Assembly: GCA_015231595.1 (NCBI GenBank)
Contig: JADGBH010000012.1
Coordinates: 1-64,000 of the forward strand
Source: Desulfobacterales bacterium
Lineage (GTDB): Bacteria > Desulfobacterota > Desulfobacteria > Desulfobacterales > JADGBH01
Length of the DNA: 64,000 nucleotides
Direction of reading: 5' to 3'
Of this stretch, positions 46,675 to 57,462 are shown in pieces (position 1 is the first letter of the stretch; each line of letters opens with the position of its first letter). Both the position numbers and the translations under genes were made by a program. The notes under the pieces are model-generated. The model did not search any database. It was not told the origin of the DNA and saw only the letters and a list, made by a program, of their open reading frames with translations.

Positions 46675-48756
46675 ATGGATATTAATACAGACGTATATAA
46701 AGAGGAAGCTTATGAGCTTCTCGCTGGGCTTGAAACTTCCCTTTTGTCATTGGAAGAATCGCCGAATGACTTAGATTTAATTGGAAGTGTTTTTCGTTCT
46801 ATGCATACAATTAAAGGTTCAGGAGCTATGTTCGGGTTTGATAACATAGCTGAATTTACTCATGAAATAGAAACTGTTTTTGATATTGTCCGTAATGGTA
46901 AAATGTCCGTAACTTCTGAATTAATAAGCCTTACTTTTAAAGCCTGTGATATTATACGAAAAATGCTTGATGAGGATAAAATAAATGAAAGTGAAAAAAA
47001 AGAAGTTTTAGATGTGTTTAAAGAAATAGTTTCTATTTCAAAAATTGAGGAGTCAAAAAATACTGAGCCCCTCTCCAAAAATTTAAAAAACTTAACGTAC
47101 CGAATTAAATTTAAGCCGTTACCTCAAATATTATCAACTGGTTCCAATCCAATTCTACTTTTGAATGAACTAAGAGAACTCGGTGTATGTAAGATTATAG
47201 CTCGCCTTGATAAAATACCTGAGTTAAACAAGCTTAATCCTGAATTTTGTTATATTTACTGGGACATAATTCTCAATACCGATAAAGGCATTGATGCTAT
47301 AAAAGATGTATTTATTTTCGTCGAAGATAGCTGTGAATTAGAAATTAATGTTATAGACGATGATGATAATGTAATAGAAGATGATAAAAGCTATAAATTT
47401 ATCGGAGAAATCCTTGTTGAAAAAGGTGAAATATCTGAAGACTTACTAAAAAAAGCACTTGAACATAAAAAAAAGCTTGGGGATATATTAATTGAATCAA
47501 AGGCTGTCAACCAGGACTCAATAGAATCGGCCTTAGTTGAACAGGAATGCGTAAGGGATATACGAAAAAAAAAGCAGGAATGCGTTGATGCCTCGAGCAT
47601 AAGAGTTTCCGCAGAAAAATTAGACGGCCTTGTGAACCTTGTTGGCGAATTAGTTACTGTTCAAGCCCGCTTAACTCAAAAAGCTTTTCAAGAAAGTAAT
47701 CCAGAACTTACTTTAATATCAGAAGCGGTAGGCAGATTAACATCTGAACTCCGCGATAATACCATGAATATTCGTATGATGCCTATTGGAACTACTTTCA
47801 GTAGATTTAAACGTTTGGTTCGAGATCTTTGTCACGAATTAAATAAAGAAGTGGATTTTATCGCTGAAGGAGGAGAAACTGAGCTTGATAAAACTGTTGT
47901 TGAACGTTTGAATGACCCTTTAATTCATATTATTCGAAACAGTTTAGATCATGGAATAGAGTCTTCTGAAATTAGGAAATTAAAGGGAAAGCCTGCTCGT
48001 GGTAAAATCGCCTTAAAAGCATTTCATTCTGGCCCTAATGTTTTTATCCAAATTACTGATGATGGTGCTGGCATAGATAAAAATGAAATTCGTCAAAAAT
48101 CTATTGAAAAGGGTTTAATCCTTCCTGATTTAGAATTAACTGATAAAGAAATTTTTGATAAAATATTCCTTCCGGGCTTTTCTACTGCGAAAAAACTTAC
48201 TGGAATTTCAGGCAGAGGCGTAGGTATGGATGTTGTTAAGCGCAGTATTGACGGCCTTAGAGGAATTATTGAACTTATAAGCGAAAAAGATATCGGAACT
48301 ACGATTACTTTGAAACTTCCTTTAACATTAGCAATTATAGACGGCCTTTTAGTTAATATTGGAGAAACAAATTTTGTTTTTCCCCTTTCAGTAATAAAGG
48401 AATGTATAGATTTGACTTCTGACGATATAAAAAAATCCCATGGCCGTAATCTTGCCAATGTTCGAGGCAACCTTACATCTTATATCAATTTGAGGGAAAT
48501 ATTTAATATAAATGGAAACCTTCCGTCACGTCAAAAAATTGTAATTACTGATATTAATAATTATGAAATAGGATTCGTAGTTGACCGTGTTATAGGCCAG
48601 CATCAGACTGTAATTAAATCATTAGGACGAATATACAAAGATGTACATGGTATATCTGGCGCAACTATACTTGGAGACGGAAGCGTAGCTCTAATACTTG
48701 ATGTTTATCAACTTATTCAAATAGCCGAAAAAGAAGAAATTAATATAAAAATTTGA
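46675..48756 (+). CDS. cheA: Chemotaxis histidine kinase CheA
   Basis: The product of about 693 residues starts at ATG 46675 (MDINTDVYKEEA), with AAGGAGA upstream. Order: Hpt domain (residues 1-105, phospho-His44 in RSMHTIKGSGAMFGFDN); a P2-like segment; a tandem motif region at about 240-292 (GEILVEKGEISEDLLKKAL and LGDILIESKAVNQDSIESAL) resembling MshEN-type repeats; dimerisation P3 (VSAEKLDGLVNLVGELVTVQARL); HATPase (HIIRNSLDHGIE, DDGAGIDKNEIR, GRGVGMDVVKRS); and a CheW-like C-terminus. It receives signals from the two MCPs through CheW. Confidence 0.95.
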   Translation: MDINTDVYKEEAYELLAGLETSLLSLEESPNDLDLIGSVFRSMHTIKGSGAMFGFDNIAEFTHEIETVFDIVRNGKMSVTSELISLTFKACDIIRKMLDEDKINESEKKEVLDVFKEIVSISKIEESKNTEPLSKNLKNLTYRIKFKPLPQILSTGSNPILLLNELRELGVCKIIARLDKIPELNKLNPEFCYIYWDIILNTDKGIDAIKDVFIFVEDSCELEINVIDDDDNVIEDDKSYKFIGEILVEKGEISEDLLKKALEHKKKLGDILIESKAVNQDSIESALVEQECVRDIRKKKQECVDASSIRVSAEKLDGLVNLVGELVTVQARLTQKAFQESNPELTLISEAVGRLTSELRDNTMNIRMMPIGTTFSRFKRLVRDLCHELNKEVDFIAEGGETELDKTVVERLNDPLIHIIRNSLDHGIESSEIRKLKGKPARGKIALKAFHSGPNVFIQITDDGAGIDKNEIRQKSIEKGLILPDLELTDKEIFDKIFLPGFSTAKKLTGISGRGVGMDVVKRSIDGLRGIIELISEKDIGTTITLKLPLTLAIIDGLLVNIGETNFVFPLSVIKECIDLTSDDIKKSHGRNLANVRGNLTSYINLREIFNINGNLPSRQKIVITDINNYEIGFVVDRVIGQHQTVIKSLGRIYKDVHGISGATILGDGSVALILDVYQLIQIAEKEEINIKI

Positions 48757-48777
48757 CTTTAAATAAGGAAGAGAAAA

Positions 48778-51048
48778 ATGAAAATAACAATTAAAACAAG
48801 GTTAGTAGCTGGTTTTTCTATTGTTCTAATACTAATGTTCATTTCTGGAATAATGGCTTTAAATAAGCTCACCGGCATGGATGAACTCCTCGACCACACA
48901 GTTGATATATCCGCTGAAAAAGTTCGACTTGCAAATGAACTTCTCGAAAACATGATTGAAATATCAAAAGCCGAAAAAAATATTGTTCTTTCTGGCGTAG
49001 TAGCAGAAAAGAAAAAATATATTGAATTTATTGAAGAACTCTTGAAATCTATGAATGAAAAAGAAAAAAAATTAACCTTGATAATTGATGCCTCTGCTAA
49101 AGAAATGCTTAATAATTTTATCTCTGTATGGGATGACTTTTTAAAAGTTCATCATGACGTTCGGAAATTTGCAATGCTTAATTCAAATATTGAGGCTAAG
49201 GATTTATCAGCCAATGAAGGCCGTAAATCATATATAAAATGCGAACAACTTATGAACAATATTTTAAAAATACATGAGCAAGAACTCTTTGAAAAGCTTA
49301 AATATTCTGGAACAGAAAACTCAAAAAATCTAAAAGACGCTTTTATGGCTGGCATGATAACATCAGAAGTAATTCATGATATGCTTGAAATTAATCTATC
49401 AGAAAAAAATCTAATTTTAGAAGCGAGTGATACTGTTAAGCAAGCACATAGCAAAGAAATAAAAAATTTTATAAATGATTTGAATTCTAAAATTATTGAA
49501 TTAGAAAAATTATCAAGCAACGATACTAAACCTAAAATAGCACAATTTAAAACAGAATGGGCGAATTTTATTTCAATTAATGAAAAGGTTCAAGCCGCAA
49601 GCTTAGAAAATGGAAATACTAAAGCTTTTGAACTATCCTCGACAAAAGGACAAGAATTATGTGATAAAGCTGAGAATATTCTATCAAAAATTGTTGCTAA
49701 CAATATTGCAGATATGGAAAGCGATCAAATTGCAAACGATAACAACTATAGATTAGCAAAACATACCTTGATAGGGCTTTTGGCATTTAGCATAATTCTT
49801 GGTTTCGCAATGGCCATTTGGATCATTGTAAGCATAAATAAAGGACTTTCCAAAGTGATTGATGCTGCAATAGCTGTTTCAAAAGGAGATTTAACAAAAA
49901 ATATTCAAATTACCAGCAAAGATGAAATGGGCGAAATTCTTGAAAATATGAAAAAGATGGTAGAAAACCTTAAAGAAACAGCAAACATTGCCGAGCAAAT
50001 GGCTGGAGGAGACTTGACTGTAGAAGCCAAAATTCTTTCAGATAAAGATATTTTAGGACAATCTCTTACGCTAATGTTGGAAAAACTACGTGATATTATT
50101 GGAGAAGTAAAAAATGCGTCTGACAATGTAGCTTCAGGAAGTCAGGAATTAAGTGCAACTTCTGAACAAATGTCTCAAGGAGCCACTGAACAAGCTGCAT
50201 CAGCTGAAGAAGTTTCTTCTTCTATGGAAGAAATGGCATCTAACATCAAACAGAATGCTGATAACGCCATGCAGACAGAAAAAATAGCAATAAAATCAGC
50301 AGAAGATGCTGGCTCAACCGGGAAAGCTGTATCTGAAACTGTAGAAGCAATGAAATCAATAGCTGAAAAAATCAGCATTATTGAAGAAATCGCCCGACAA
50401 ACAGACCTTTTAGCTCTTAATGCGGCAATAGAGGCCGCTCGCGCTGGCGAACATGGAAAAGGATTTGCAGTTGTAGCTTCAGAAGTTAGAAAATTAGCTG
50501 AAAGAAGCCAAACTGCTGCTGCTGAAATAAGTAAATTATCAAAATCAAGTGTAGATGTAGCTGATAAAGCTGGTAAAATGCTTGAAAAACTTGTTCCTGA
50601 TATTAAAAAAACAGCTGAACTTGTTCAGGAGATTTCCGCTGCTTCCAATGAGCAAAATTCTGGTGTTGAACAAATTAACAAAGCTATACAGCAGTTAGAC
50701 CAAGTAATTCAACAGAATGCGTCAGCTTCAGAAGAAATGGCATCTACTGCTGAAGAACTTTCAGCTCAGGCTGAACAACTTCAAAGTTCAATATCATTTT
50801 TTAAAATAGATACAATTGAGAGACAGCGATTTAGTAAAAAAACAAACATCAAAGAAAAAGCGAAAATAGCCCATATAACTTCCGATAAAAATAAGAGTGA
50901 TAAAAGTCAAAAAATAAAGCCTACCATAAAAAAGCAAGGGGAAAAAACAGATGATGATTTTGAATCTAACAAAATAAATGAAACAAAATCAGGAGGTTTT
51001 GATTTAGATATGAGGGACATCAAGGATTCAGATTTCGAGAAATATTAA
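48778..51048 (+). CDS. Methyl-accepting chemotaxis protein (MCP 1)
   Basis: The 756-residue transducer has TM1 at about 9-28, a periplasmic all-helical sensor (about 30-325) that looks like two similar four-helix modules ([13 protein letters not shown]... and [13 protein letters not shown]...), TM2 at about 329-352, a HAMP (353-400), a second HAMP-like segment (403-443, [13 protein letters not shown]), and a signalling domain with the tip [21 protein letters not shown] Lys/Ser-rich linker leads to the C-terminal pentapeptide DFEKY, fitting the CheR/CheB tether pattern x-aromatic-x-x-aromatic. A paralogue is at 51678. AAGGA precedes the ATG. Confidence 0.94.
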   Translation: MKITIKTRLVAGFSIVLILMFISGIMALNKLTGMDELLDHTVDISAEKVRLANELLENMIEISKAEKNIVLSGVVAEKKKYIEFIEELLKSMNEKEKKLTLIIDASAKEMLNNFISVWDDFLKVHHDVRKFAMLNSNIEAKDLSANEGRKSYIKCEQLMNNILKIHEQELFEKLKYSGTENSKNLKDAFMAGMITSEVIHDMLEINLSEKNLILEASDTVKQAHSKEIKNFINDLNSKIIELEKLSSNDTKPKIAQFKTEWANFISINEKVQAASLENGNTKAFELSSTKGQELCDKAENILSKIVANNIADMESDQIANDNNYRLAKHTLIGLLAFSIILGFAMAIWIIVSINKGLSKVIDAAIAVSKGDLTKNIQITSKDEMGEILENMKKMVENLKETANIAEQMAGGDLTVEAKILSDKDILGQSLTLMLEKLRDIIGEVKNASDNVASGSQELSATSEQMSQGATEQAASAEEVSSSMEEMASNIKQNADNAMQTEKIAIKSAEDAGSTGKAVSETVEAMKSIAEKISIIEEIARQTDLLALNAAIEAARAGEHGKGFAVVASEVRKLAERSQTAAAEISKLSKSSVDVADKAGKMLEKLVPDIKKTAELVQEISAASNEQNSGVEQINKAIQQLDQVIQQNASASEEMASTAEELSAQAEQLQSSISFFKIDTIERQRFSKKTNIKEKAKIAHITSDKNKSDKSQKIKPTIKKQGEKTDDDFESNKINETKSGGFDLDMRDIKDSDFEKY

Positions 51049-51070
51049 AAACTTAAAGGAGTAAAAAATC

Positions 51071-51592
51071 ATGAAAGAAATAACAAAAATTTCTCAATAT
51101 CTTACTTTTTATCTGGGAGAAGAAATGTTTACTCTTGATATTTCTCAAGTTAGAGAAGTTTTAGATTTTATAAAACTCACTAAAGTACCTCGAACTCCTG
51201 AATTTATGAAAGGTATTATCAATTTAAGAGGAAGTGTTGTTCCTGTAATAGACCTTCGCTTAAAACTCGGTATGTTACAAACCATAAAAACCCTTAATAC
51301 CCGAATAATTATTGTGGAAGTTGATGTAGATGGAGAAAAAACTATACTTGGAGTTTTAGCTGATTCCGTTAAAGATGTCATTGATCTTGAGCCTGACCAG
51401 ATAATCGCTCCTCCAAAGATAGGTACCCGATTAAAAACTGACTTTATAAAAGGAATGGGACGGCATGAAAACCAGTTTATAATTATTTTGGATATTGATA
51501 AAGTCTTTTCAAGCGATGAATTAGCGGTAGTTCAAGATATAGAAAAAATAAGCGACTTAAAAGAAATAATCAGTAATAAATCGAATCTATGA
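51071..51592 (+). CDS. cheW: CheW coupling protein 1
   Basis: The 173-residue CheW domain has YLTFYLGEEMFTLDISQVREVLDF, then INLRGSVVPVIDLRLKLGM and GVLADSVKDVIDL. It couples MCP to CheA. It is nearly identical to the CheW at 53845, the two differing mainly at the C-terminus. An AAGGAG site precedes the ATG at the end of MCP 1. Confidence 0.95.
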   Translation: MKEITKISQYLTFYLGEEMFTLDISQVREVLDFIKLTKVPRTPEFMKGIINLRGSVVPVIDLRLKLGMLQTIKTLNTRIIIVEVDVDGEKTILGVLADSVKDVIDLEPDQIIAPPKIGTRLKTDFIKGMGRHENQFIIILDIDKVFSSDELAVVQDIEKISDLKEIISNKSNL

Positions 51593-51677
51593 GCGTAATA
51601 AAATTCAAATTTTCAAAATATCTAAAAAAAAGAAGAAATCAATATAAAACTTTAACTTAAAAGAAAGGACGAAAAAC

Positions 51678-53831
51678 ATGAGAATAACAATTAAAACAAG
51701 ATTAATAGCTGGTTTTTCTATTGTTTTAATATTAATGTTCATTTCTGGCATAATGGCTTTAAATAAGCTCACTGAGATGGATGAATTACTCGATCACACA
51801 GTTGATATATCCGCTGAAAAAGTTCGACTTGCAAATGAACTTCTCGAAAATATGATTGAAATATCAAAAGCCGAGAAAAGTATTGTTCTTTCAGGTGTGG
51901 TAGCAGAAAAGAAAAAATATATTGAATTTATTGATGAACTCTTGAAATCCATGGGTGAAAAAGAAAAAAAATTAGCCTTGATAATTGATGTATCTGCTAA
52001 AGAAATGCTTAACAATTTTATTTCTGTATGGAATGACTTTTTAAAAGTTCATCACGAAGTGTGCAAATTCGCCATGCTTAATTCAAATATTGAAGCTAAG
52101 GATTTATCAATCAATGAAGGCCGTAAATCCTATGAAAAATGCGAACAAATTATGAACGATATCTTTAAAATACACGAGCAAGAACTCTTTGAAATGCTTA
52201 AATCTTCTGGAACTGAGAACTCAAAAAATTTAAAAGAAGCTTTTATGGCTGAAACAATAACATTAGAACTAATTCATGATATGCTTGAAATTCATCTATT
52301 AGAAAAAAATCTAATTTTAGAATCAAGCGACACAGCCAAGCAAACATATAGCAAAGAAATAAAAAGTGTTCTAAGCGATTTAAATTCTAAACTTATTGAA
52401 TTAGAAAAACTGTCAAGCACCGCAACTAAGGCTAAAATAGCCCAATTTAAGATAGAATGGGCAAATTTTATTTCAGTTAATGAAAAAGTTCAAACCTCAA
52501 GCTTAGAAAATGGGAATACTAAAGCTTTTGAATTATCGTCTGGAAAGGGGCAAGAATTATGCGATAAAGCGGAGGATATTCTATCAAAAATTGTTGCTAA
52601 AAACATTGAAGACATGGAAAACGATCAAATTATAAACGATAACAGCTATGCATCAGCCAAATATACTTTGATAGGGCTTTTAGCATTTAGCATAATTTTT
52701 GGTTTTACGATGGCTATCTGGATTATTCTAAGCATAAGCAAAGGAGTTTCAAGCGTTATTGATGCGACAGTAGCTGTTTCTGAAGGAGATTTAACAAAAG
52801 ATATTCAAATTACCAGCAAAGATGAAATGGGCGAAATTCTTGAGAACATGAAAAAAATGATTCTCACAATTAAGGATATTGTTTCTGACGTAAAAAATGC
52901 GTCTGACAATGTAGCTTCCGGAAGTCAGGAATTAAGCGCAACTTCTGAGCAAATGTCCCAAGGAGCCACCGAACAAGCCGCATCAGCAGAAGAAGTTTCT
53001 TCTTCTATGGAAGAAATGGCATCAAACATCAAGCAGAACGCTGATAACGCCATTCAGACAGAAAAAATAGCAATAAAATCAGCAGAAGACGCTGGCTCAA
53101 CCGGAAAAGCTGTATCTGAAACTGTAGAAGCGATGAAATCAATAGCTGAAAAAATCAGCATTATTGAAGAAATTGCCCGTCAAACAGATCTTTTAGCGCT
53201 TAATGCCGCAATTGAAGCTGCTCGCGCTGGTGAACATGGAAAAGGATTTGCGGTTGTAGCTTCAGAAGTTAGAAAATTAGCTGAAAGAAGCCAAACTGCT
53301 GCTGCTGAAATAAGTAAACTATCAAAATCAAGTGTAGATGTCGCTGATAAAGCGGGTAAAATGCTTGAAAAACTTGTTCCTGACATTAAAAAAACAGCTG
53401 AACTTGTTCAGGAAATTTCCGCTGCGTCCAATGAACAAAATTCTGGTGTTGAGCAAATTAATAAAGCTATACAGCAGTTAGATCAAGTAATTCAACAAAA
53501 TGCTTCAGCTTCAGAAGAAATGGCATCAACCGCTGAAGAACTTTCAGCGCAAGCTGAACAACTTCAAAGTTCAATATCCTTTTTTAAAATAGATACAGCT
53601 GATCGGCAAAGAATTGGCAAAAAAATAAACTTCAAAGAAAAGTCTAAAATAGCCCATATATCTACAGAGAAAAATAAAATTGATAAAGGTCAAAAAATAA
53701 AGCCTCACACAAAAAAACAAGGGGAAAAAGATAATGATGATTTTGAATCTAATAAAATAAATGATACAAAATCAGGTGGTTTCGATTTAGATATGAGAGA
53801 TATCAAGGATTCAGATTTTGAGAAATATTAA
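51678..53831 (+). CDS. Methyl-accepting chemotaxis protein (MCP 2), paralogue of MCP 1
   Basis: The 717-residue transducer has the same architecture as MCP 1: TM1, bimodular helical sensor, TM2, one HAMP and the signalling domain. The signalling domain is nearly identical to MCP 1, while the sensor has many substitutions. It lacks the 39 residues corresponding to 395-433 of MCP 1, the second HAMP-like segment. The C-terminus is the same DFEKY tether. A ribosome site AAAGGAC precedes the ATG. Confidence 0.94.
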   Translation: MRITIKTRLIAGFSIVLILMFISGIMALNKLTEMDELLDHTVDISAEKVRLANELLENMIEISKAEKSIVLSGVVAEKKKYIEFIDELLKSMGEKEKKLALIIDVSAKEMLNNFISVWNDFLKVHHEVCKFAMLNSNIEAKDLSINEGRKSYEKCEQIMNDIFKIHEQELFEMLKSSGTENSKNLKEAFMAETITLELIHDMLEIHLLEKNLILESSDTAKQTYSKEIKSVLSDLNSKLIELEKLSSTATKAKIAQFKIEWANFISVNEKVQTSSLENGNTKAFELSSGKGQELCDKAEDILSKIVAKNIEDMENDQIINDNSYASAKYTLIGLLAFSIIFGFTMAIWIILSISKGVSSVIDATVAVSEGDLTKDIQITSKDEMGEILENMKKMILTIKDIVSDVKNASDNVASGSQELSATSEQMSQGATEQAASAEEVSSSMEEMASNIKQNADNAIQTEKIAIKSAEDAGSTGKAVSETVEAMKSIAEKISIIEEIARQTDLLALNAAIEAARAGEHGKGFAVVASEVRKLAERSQTAAAEISKLSKSSVDVADKAGKMLEKLVPDIKKTAELVQEISAASNEQNSGVEQINKAIQQLDQVIQQNASASEEMASTAEELSAQAEQLQSSISFFKIDTADRQRIGKKINFKEKSKIAHISTEKNKIDKGQKIKPHTKKQGEKDNDDFESNKINDTKSGGFDLDMRDIKDSDFEKY

Positions 53832-53844
53832 GGAGTAAAAAATT

Positions 53845-54399
53845 ATGAAAGAAATAACAAAAATTTCCCAATATCTTACTTTCTATCTGGGAGAAGAAAT
53901 GTTTACCCTTGATATTTCTCAGGTTAGAGAGGTTTTAGACTTTATAAAACTCACTAAAGTGCCTCGGACTCCTGAATTTATGAAAGGTATTATCAATTTA
54001 CGAGGAAGTGTTGTTCCTGTTATCGACCTTCGTTTAAAGCTCGGTATGTCCCAAACCTTAAAAACCCTTAATACCCGAATAATTATTGTTGAAGTTGATG
54101 TAGATGGAGAAAAAACTATACTTGGAGTTTTAGCAGATTCAGTTAAAGATGTTATTGAACTTGAACCTGACCAGATAATTGCTCCCCCAAAGATTGGAAC
54201 ACGATTAAAAACAGACTTTATAAAAGGAATGGGACGACATGGAAACCAATTTATAATTATTTTAGATATTGATAAAGTTTTTTCAACCGATGAATTGGCA
54301 GTAGTCCAAGATATAGAAAAAATAAGCGATTTAAAAGAAAAAATTCATAATGGATCAAATCATGAACGCAATGAACTCGCAAAACCTAAAAATATCTGA
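53845..54399 (+). CDS. cheW: CheW coupling protein 2
   Basis: The 184-residue product is almost identical to the CheW at 51071 for its first 165 residues and ends with a divergent tail (EKIHNGSNHERNELAKPKNI) that reads into the start of the following cheR-cheD gene. The overlap with cheR is 50 bases in a different frame. It follows MCP 2 after 13 bases and is the second half of the mcp-cheW duplication. Confidence 0.94.
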   Translation: MKEITKISQYLTFYLGEEMFTLDISQVREVLDFIKLTKVPRTPEFMKGIINLRGSVVPVIDLRLKLGMSQTLKTLNTRIIIVEVDVDGEKTILGVLADSVKDVIELEPDQIIAPPKIGTRLKTDFIKGMGRHGNQFIIILDIDKVFSTDELAVVQDIEKISDLKEKIHNGSNHERNELAKPKNI

Positions 54400-55786
54400 T
54401 AAAACATTTTATAAGTTTAGCAACTTTATATTTAAAGAATGCGGGATTAATTTACAGATAGCAAAAAAAATTATGCTTAGTTCAAGGCTCTCAAAAAGGC
54501 TAAAAACTCTAAACTTTAATTCGTTTGAAGAATATTATGATTATCTGGGAACCCCTTACGGACGATCTCAAGAGCTTAGTTTAATGATAGATGCTGTTAC
54601 CACAAATAAAACAGATTTTTTTAGAGAATCTAAGCATTTTTCTTACTTAACCCAAGCTATAATTCCAGATTTAATTGAATCCGACAAGTATCAAACTTGG
54701 AAAAAATTTAATATATGGAGCGCTGGATGCTCTACAGGCGAAGAGCCTTACACGATTGCCATGGTGCTAAGTGAATTAGAACAGAAATATCGAAATATAA
54801 GCTTTTCAATTCTTGGAACAGATATCTGTTTAAAGGCTTTGAACAAAGCTGTTAATGGGATTTATCACCATGATCAAATAGATCCTATCCCTGGAGCCTT
54901 TAGAAAAAAATATCTCTTAAAATCTAAGGATAACGCCAGCGACCTTGTTAGAATTACTCCCCAATTAAGGTCAAAAATCGAATTTAAACGGCTCAATTTT
55001 ATGGATGCTAATTACAAACTTGAAAATTCAATGGATGTAATATTTTGCAGAAATGTTCTTATATATTTTGATAAACAAACACAGGAAACCATTTTAAAAA
55101 AACTTTGTAACAATTTATCCAATGGAGGCTATCTTTTTACAGGTCATTCTGAAACATTAAGCGGATTTAATCTTCCTCTTACTCCGATTTTTCAGACTAT
55201 TTATAAAAAACATACCTCTGATTCAGATCAAACTTTTAAAAAAGAGAGAAAAAAAGTTTATCTTCACATTGGAGAACTTTATGCCAGCAGATTTCCATGT
55301 GTTATAAGAACTGTTTTAGGCTCATGCGTTGCAGTCTGCTTATTTGACCCTAAAACTCGAATAGGAGGGATGAATCATATTTTTTTACCAGGTAAAGCGG
55401 ATTTAAAATATTTTGATTCTTCTGCTCGTTACGGTATAAACGCTATGGAACTATTAATTAATAAAATTGTCAAATTAGGAGGAGTTAGAAAAAGATTCGT
55501 GGCAAAAGTATTTGGAGGTAGCGGAATGATTCCTTCATTTTCGGAAAATATTGGTCAAAGAAATATTGAATTTGCGGTTTCATTTTTAAAAATGGAAAAT
55601 ATCCCTACCATCAGCCATAGTTTAGGTGGTAATGATGGTCGCGTAATTCTTTTTTATCCCGATACTGGAGACGTATTTGTAAAAAAAATTCAATCAAATA
55701 AAACACGAATTGTTTTTGAGGAACAAAAAAATCTTAAAAAGATTCAAAAAATGATTGAAACAACAGGCGATGTTACTTTATTTTAA
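54350..55786 (+). CDS. CheR-CheD fusion: receptor methyltransferase and receptor deamidase
   Basis: The 478-residue product holds two complete enzymes. Residues about 12-290 are CheR: MIDAVTTNKTDFFRESKHF, motif I WSAGCSTGEEPYTIAM (123-138), the methyltransferase core, and FCRNVLIYFDKQTQ. Residues 302-478 are CheD: KVYLHIGELYASRF, catalytic Cys326 in TVLGSCVAVCLFD, His343 in GGMNHIFLPG and ARYGINAMELLI. CheR methylates receptor Glu; CheD deamidates Gln. The start could also be at 54362 or 54371. No stop or gap separates the domains. Confidence 0.9.
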   Translation: MDQIMNAMNSQNLKISDKTFYKFSNFIFKECGINLQIAKKIMLSSRLSKRLKTLNFNSFEEYYDYLGTPYGRSQELSLMIDAVTTNKTDFFRESKHFSYLTQAIIPDLIESDKYQTWKKFNIWSAGCSTGEEPYTIAMVLSELEQKYRNISFSILGTDICLKALNKAVNGIYHHDQIDPIPGAFRKKYLLKSKDNASDLVRITPQLRSKIEFKRLNFMDANYKLENSMDVIFCRNVLIYFDKQTQETILKKLCNNLSNGGYLFTGHSETLSGFNLPLTPIFQTIYKKHTSDSDQTFKKERKKVYLHIGELYASRFPCVIRTVLGSCVAVCLFDPKTRIGGMNHIFLPGKADLKYFDSSARYGINAMELLINKIVKLGGVRKRFVAKVFGGSGMIPSFSENIGQRNIEFAVSFLKMENIPTISHSLGGNDGRVILFYPDTGDVFVKKIQSNKTRIVFEEQKNLKKIQKMIETTGDVTLF

Positions 55787-55808
55787 ACTCCTTTAAGGTA
55801 AAAAGTAA

Positions 55809-56876
55809 ATGAAAAAAATTCGGGTACTCATAGTTGATGACTCAGCAATAGTCAGAGAAACTCTTAAGGAAATCCTTAATTCAGATCCTCTAATTGAAGT
55901 TATGGCAACTGCCGCGGATCCTTTTATTGCATCAGAAAAAATCAAAAACGAACTACCTGATGTCATTACACTGGATGTAGAAATGCCAAAAATGGATGGG
56001 ATTACATTTCTTCAAAAAATCATGAGCCAATGCCCTATTCCGGTTGTTATGTGTTCAAGCCTTACAGAAAAAGGCTGTGAAACTACCCTTAAAGCATTAG
56101 AATATGGTGCAGTAGAAATTATTCAAAAACCTCGTATTGGCAGTAAAGAATTTCTAAGAGAATCACGAATAAAAATTTGTGATGCTGTTAAATCAGCAGC
56201 AATGGTGAAAGTTAAACAAATTGCTGCTGTTCCCAAAATACAACCAAAGCTTAACGCCGACGCTATTATTGCTCCACCTACTACAAAATCAATGATTAGA
56301 ACAACTGAGAGGGTCGTTGTTGTCGGGGCATCTACTGGAGGGACAGAAGCTTTACGAGTGTTTCTTTCGGCATTTCCCCTTGATTGTCCTGGTATAGTTG
56401 TTGTCCAGCACATGCCTGAAAATTTTACTGCAAGTTTTGCAAAAAGACTTAATGAGATTTGCCGTATTGAAGTCAAAGAAGCAAAAAATGATGATAGTGT
56501 TTTACGAGGTAGAGCGTTAATAGCTCCAGGGAATAAACATATTCTTTTAAAAAGAAGTGGCGCTAAATATTATGTTGAAGTTAAAGACGGACCTTTAGTT
56601 ACCAGACATAGACCGTCTGTTGATGTTTTATTTAGAAGTGCAGCAAGATATGGAGGATCTAATATTATAGGTGTTATTATGACTGGTATGGGTGATGATG
56701 GTGCTCAAGGTATGCTTGAAATGAAAAACGCAGGTGCTATAAATATTGCTCAAGACGAAGCCACATCCGTTGTGTTTGGGATGCCTCAGGAAGCTATAAA
56801 AAAAGGAGGTGTTGACAAAATTCTCCCTTTAGGATTAATTGCAGGGGCCGTGATTAAAGAATCTGCTATTGTCTGA
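55809..56876 (+). CDS. cheB: Chemotaxis methylesterase/deamidase CheB
   Basis: The 355-residue product has a receiver (residues 1-120, D56 in [12 protein letters not shown]), a linker, and a methylesterase domain with Ser in [14 protein letters not shown], His in [14 protein letters not shown] and Asp in [13 protein letters not shown]. It is the last gene of the cluster and reverses CheR methylation. No terminator hairpin is evident after it. Confidence 0.96.
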   Translation: MKKIRVLIVDDSAIVRETLKEILNSDPLIEVMATAADPFIASEKIKNELPDVITLDVEMPKMDGITFLQKIMSQCPIPVVMCSSLTEKGCETTLKALEYGAVEIIQKPRIGSKEFLRESRIKICDAVKSAAMVKVKQIAAVPKIQPKLNADAIIAPPTTKSMIRTTERVVVVGASTGGTEALRVFLSAFPLDCPGIVVVQHMPENFTASFAKRLNEICRIEVKEAKNDDSVLRGRALIAPGNKHILLKRSGAKYYVEVKDGPLVTRHRPSVDVLFRSAARYGGSNIIGVIMTGMGDDGAQGMLEMKNAGAINIAQDEATSVVFGMPQEAIKKGGVDKILPLGLIAGAVIKESAIV

Positions 56877-56949
56877 ACACGATTTAAAGGATTAAACGAT
56901 TGCAGGATTAACGATGAGCAAGCCAACGATAGCTTCAGAAGATCCAAAT

Positions 56950-57462
56950 TTACTCTGCTGTAAACGTTTGAATAGTGTAGCTACTATTCCTTTTTTCTGT
57001 ATTTTCATAAACTTCATCAATAGATAATTTATCGCTCTTTGAAGCATTCACTGCCAACAAATCACATCTTTCATTTTCAATATTATCTGCATGACCTTTT
57101 ACCCAAATAAATTTGACATCATGGATATCGGTAAGCTTTATGAGTTTCTTCCATAGATCACTATTCAACACAGGTGTTTTATCTTTTTTCATCCATCCAT
57201 TGGATTTCCAAGCTCTAAGCCAACCTTTATTAAATGCGTCAATTACATATTTAGAATCACTGTATAAATTTATCTTACAAGGATATTTAAGGGAATTTAG
57301 AGCTTCAATGACCGCTAATAACTCCATTCGATTATTTGTAGTAAATCTGAATCCTTCTGAAAGCTCTTTGCGTTGGTCTTTGTATATAAGAATAGCTCCA
57401 TAGCCTCCAGGACCAGGATTTCCCTTTGAAGAGCCGTCCGTATAAATAGTAACTTCTTTCAC
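56950..57462 (-). CDS. rnhA: Ribonuclease HI
   Basis: The 170-residue product has the four acidic active-site residues: D in IYTDGSSKGNPGPGGYGAIL, E in NNRMELLAVIEAL, D in LYSDSKYVID, and D in KGHADNIENERCD. It is about 15 residues longer than E. coli RNase HI because of a C-terminal tail. It starts with GTG at 57462, with a purine-rich stretch upstream. It cleaves RNA in RNA-DNA hybrids. It runs opposite to the chemotaxis cluster. Confidence 0.95.
   Translation of the reverse strand: MKEVTIYTDGSSKGNPGPGGYGAILIYKDQRKELSEGFRFTTNNRMELLAVIEALNSLKYPCKINLYSDSKYVIDAFNKGWLRAWKSNGWMKKDKTPVLNSDLWKKLIKLTDIHDVKFIWVKGHADNIENERCDLLAVNASKSDKLSIDEVYENTEKRNSSYTIQTFTAE

Noticed and set aside
48093..48470. 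Minus-strand frame of 125 codons opposite cheA
   Set aside because: Antisense shadow of the kinase core.
56123..56476. Minus-strand frame of 117 codons opposite cheB
   Set aside because: Antisense shadow of the methylesterase domain.
56877..56949. Imperfect direct repeats of GATTAAACGAT type between cheB and rnhA
   Set aside because: Only a few degenerate copies. Too short and irregular to call a CRISPR or a named repeat.
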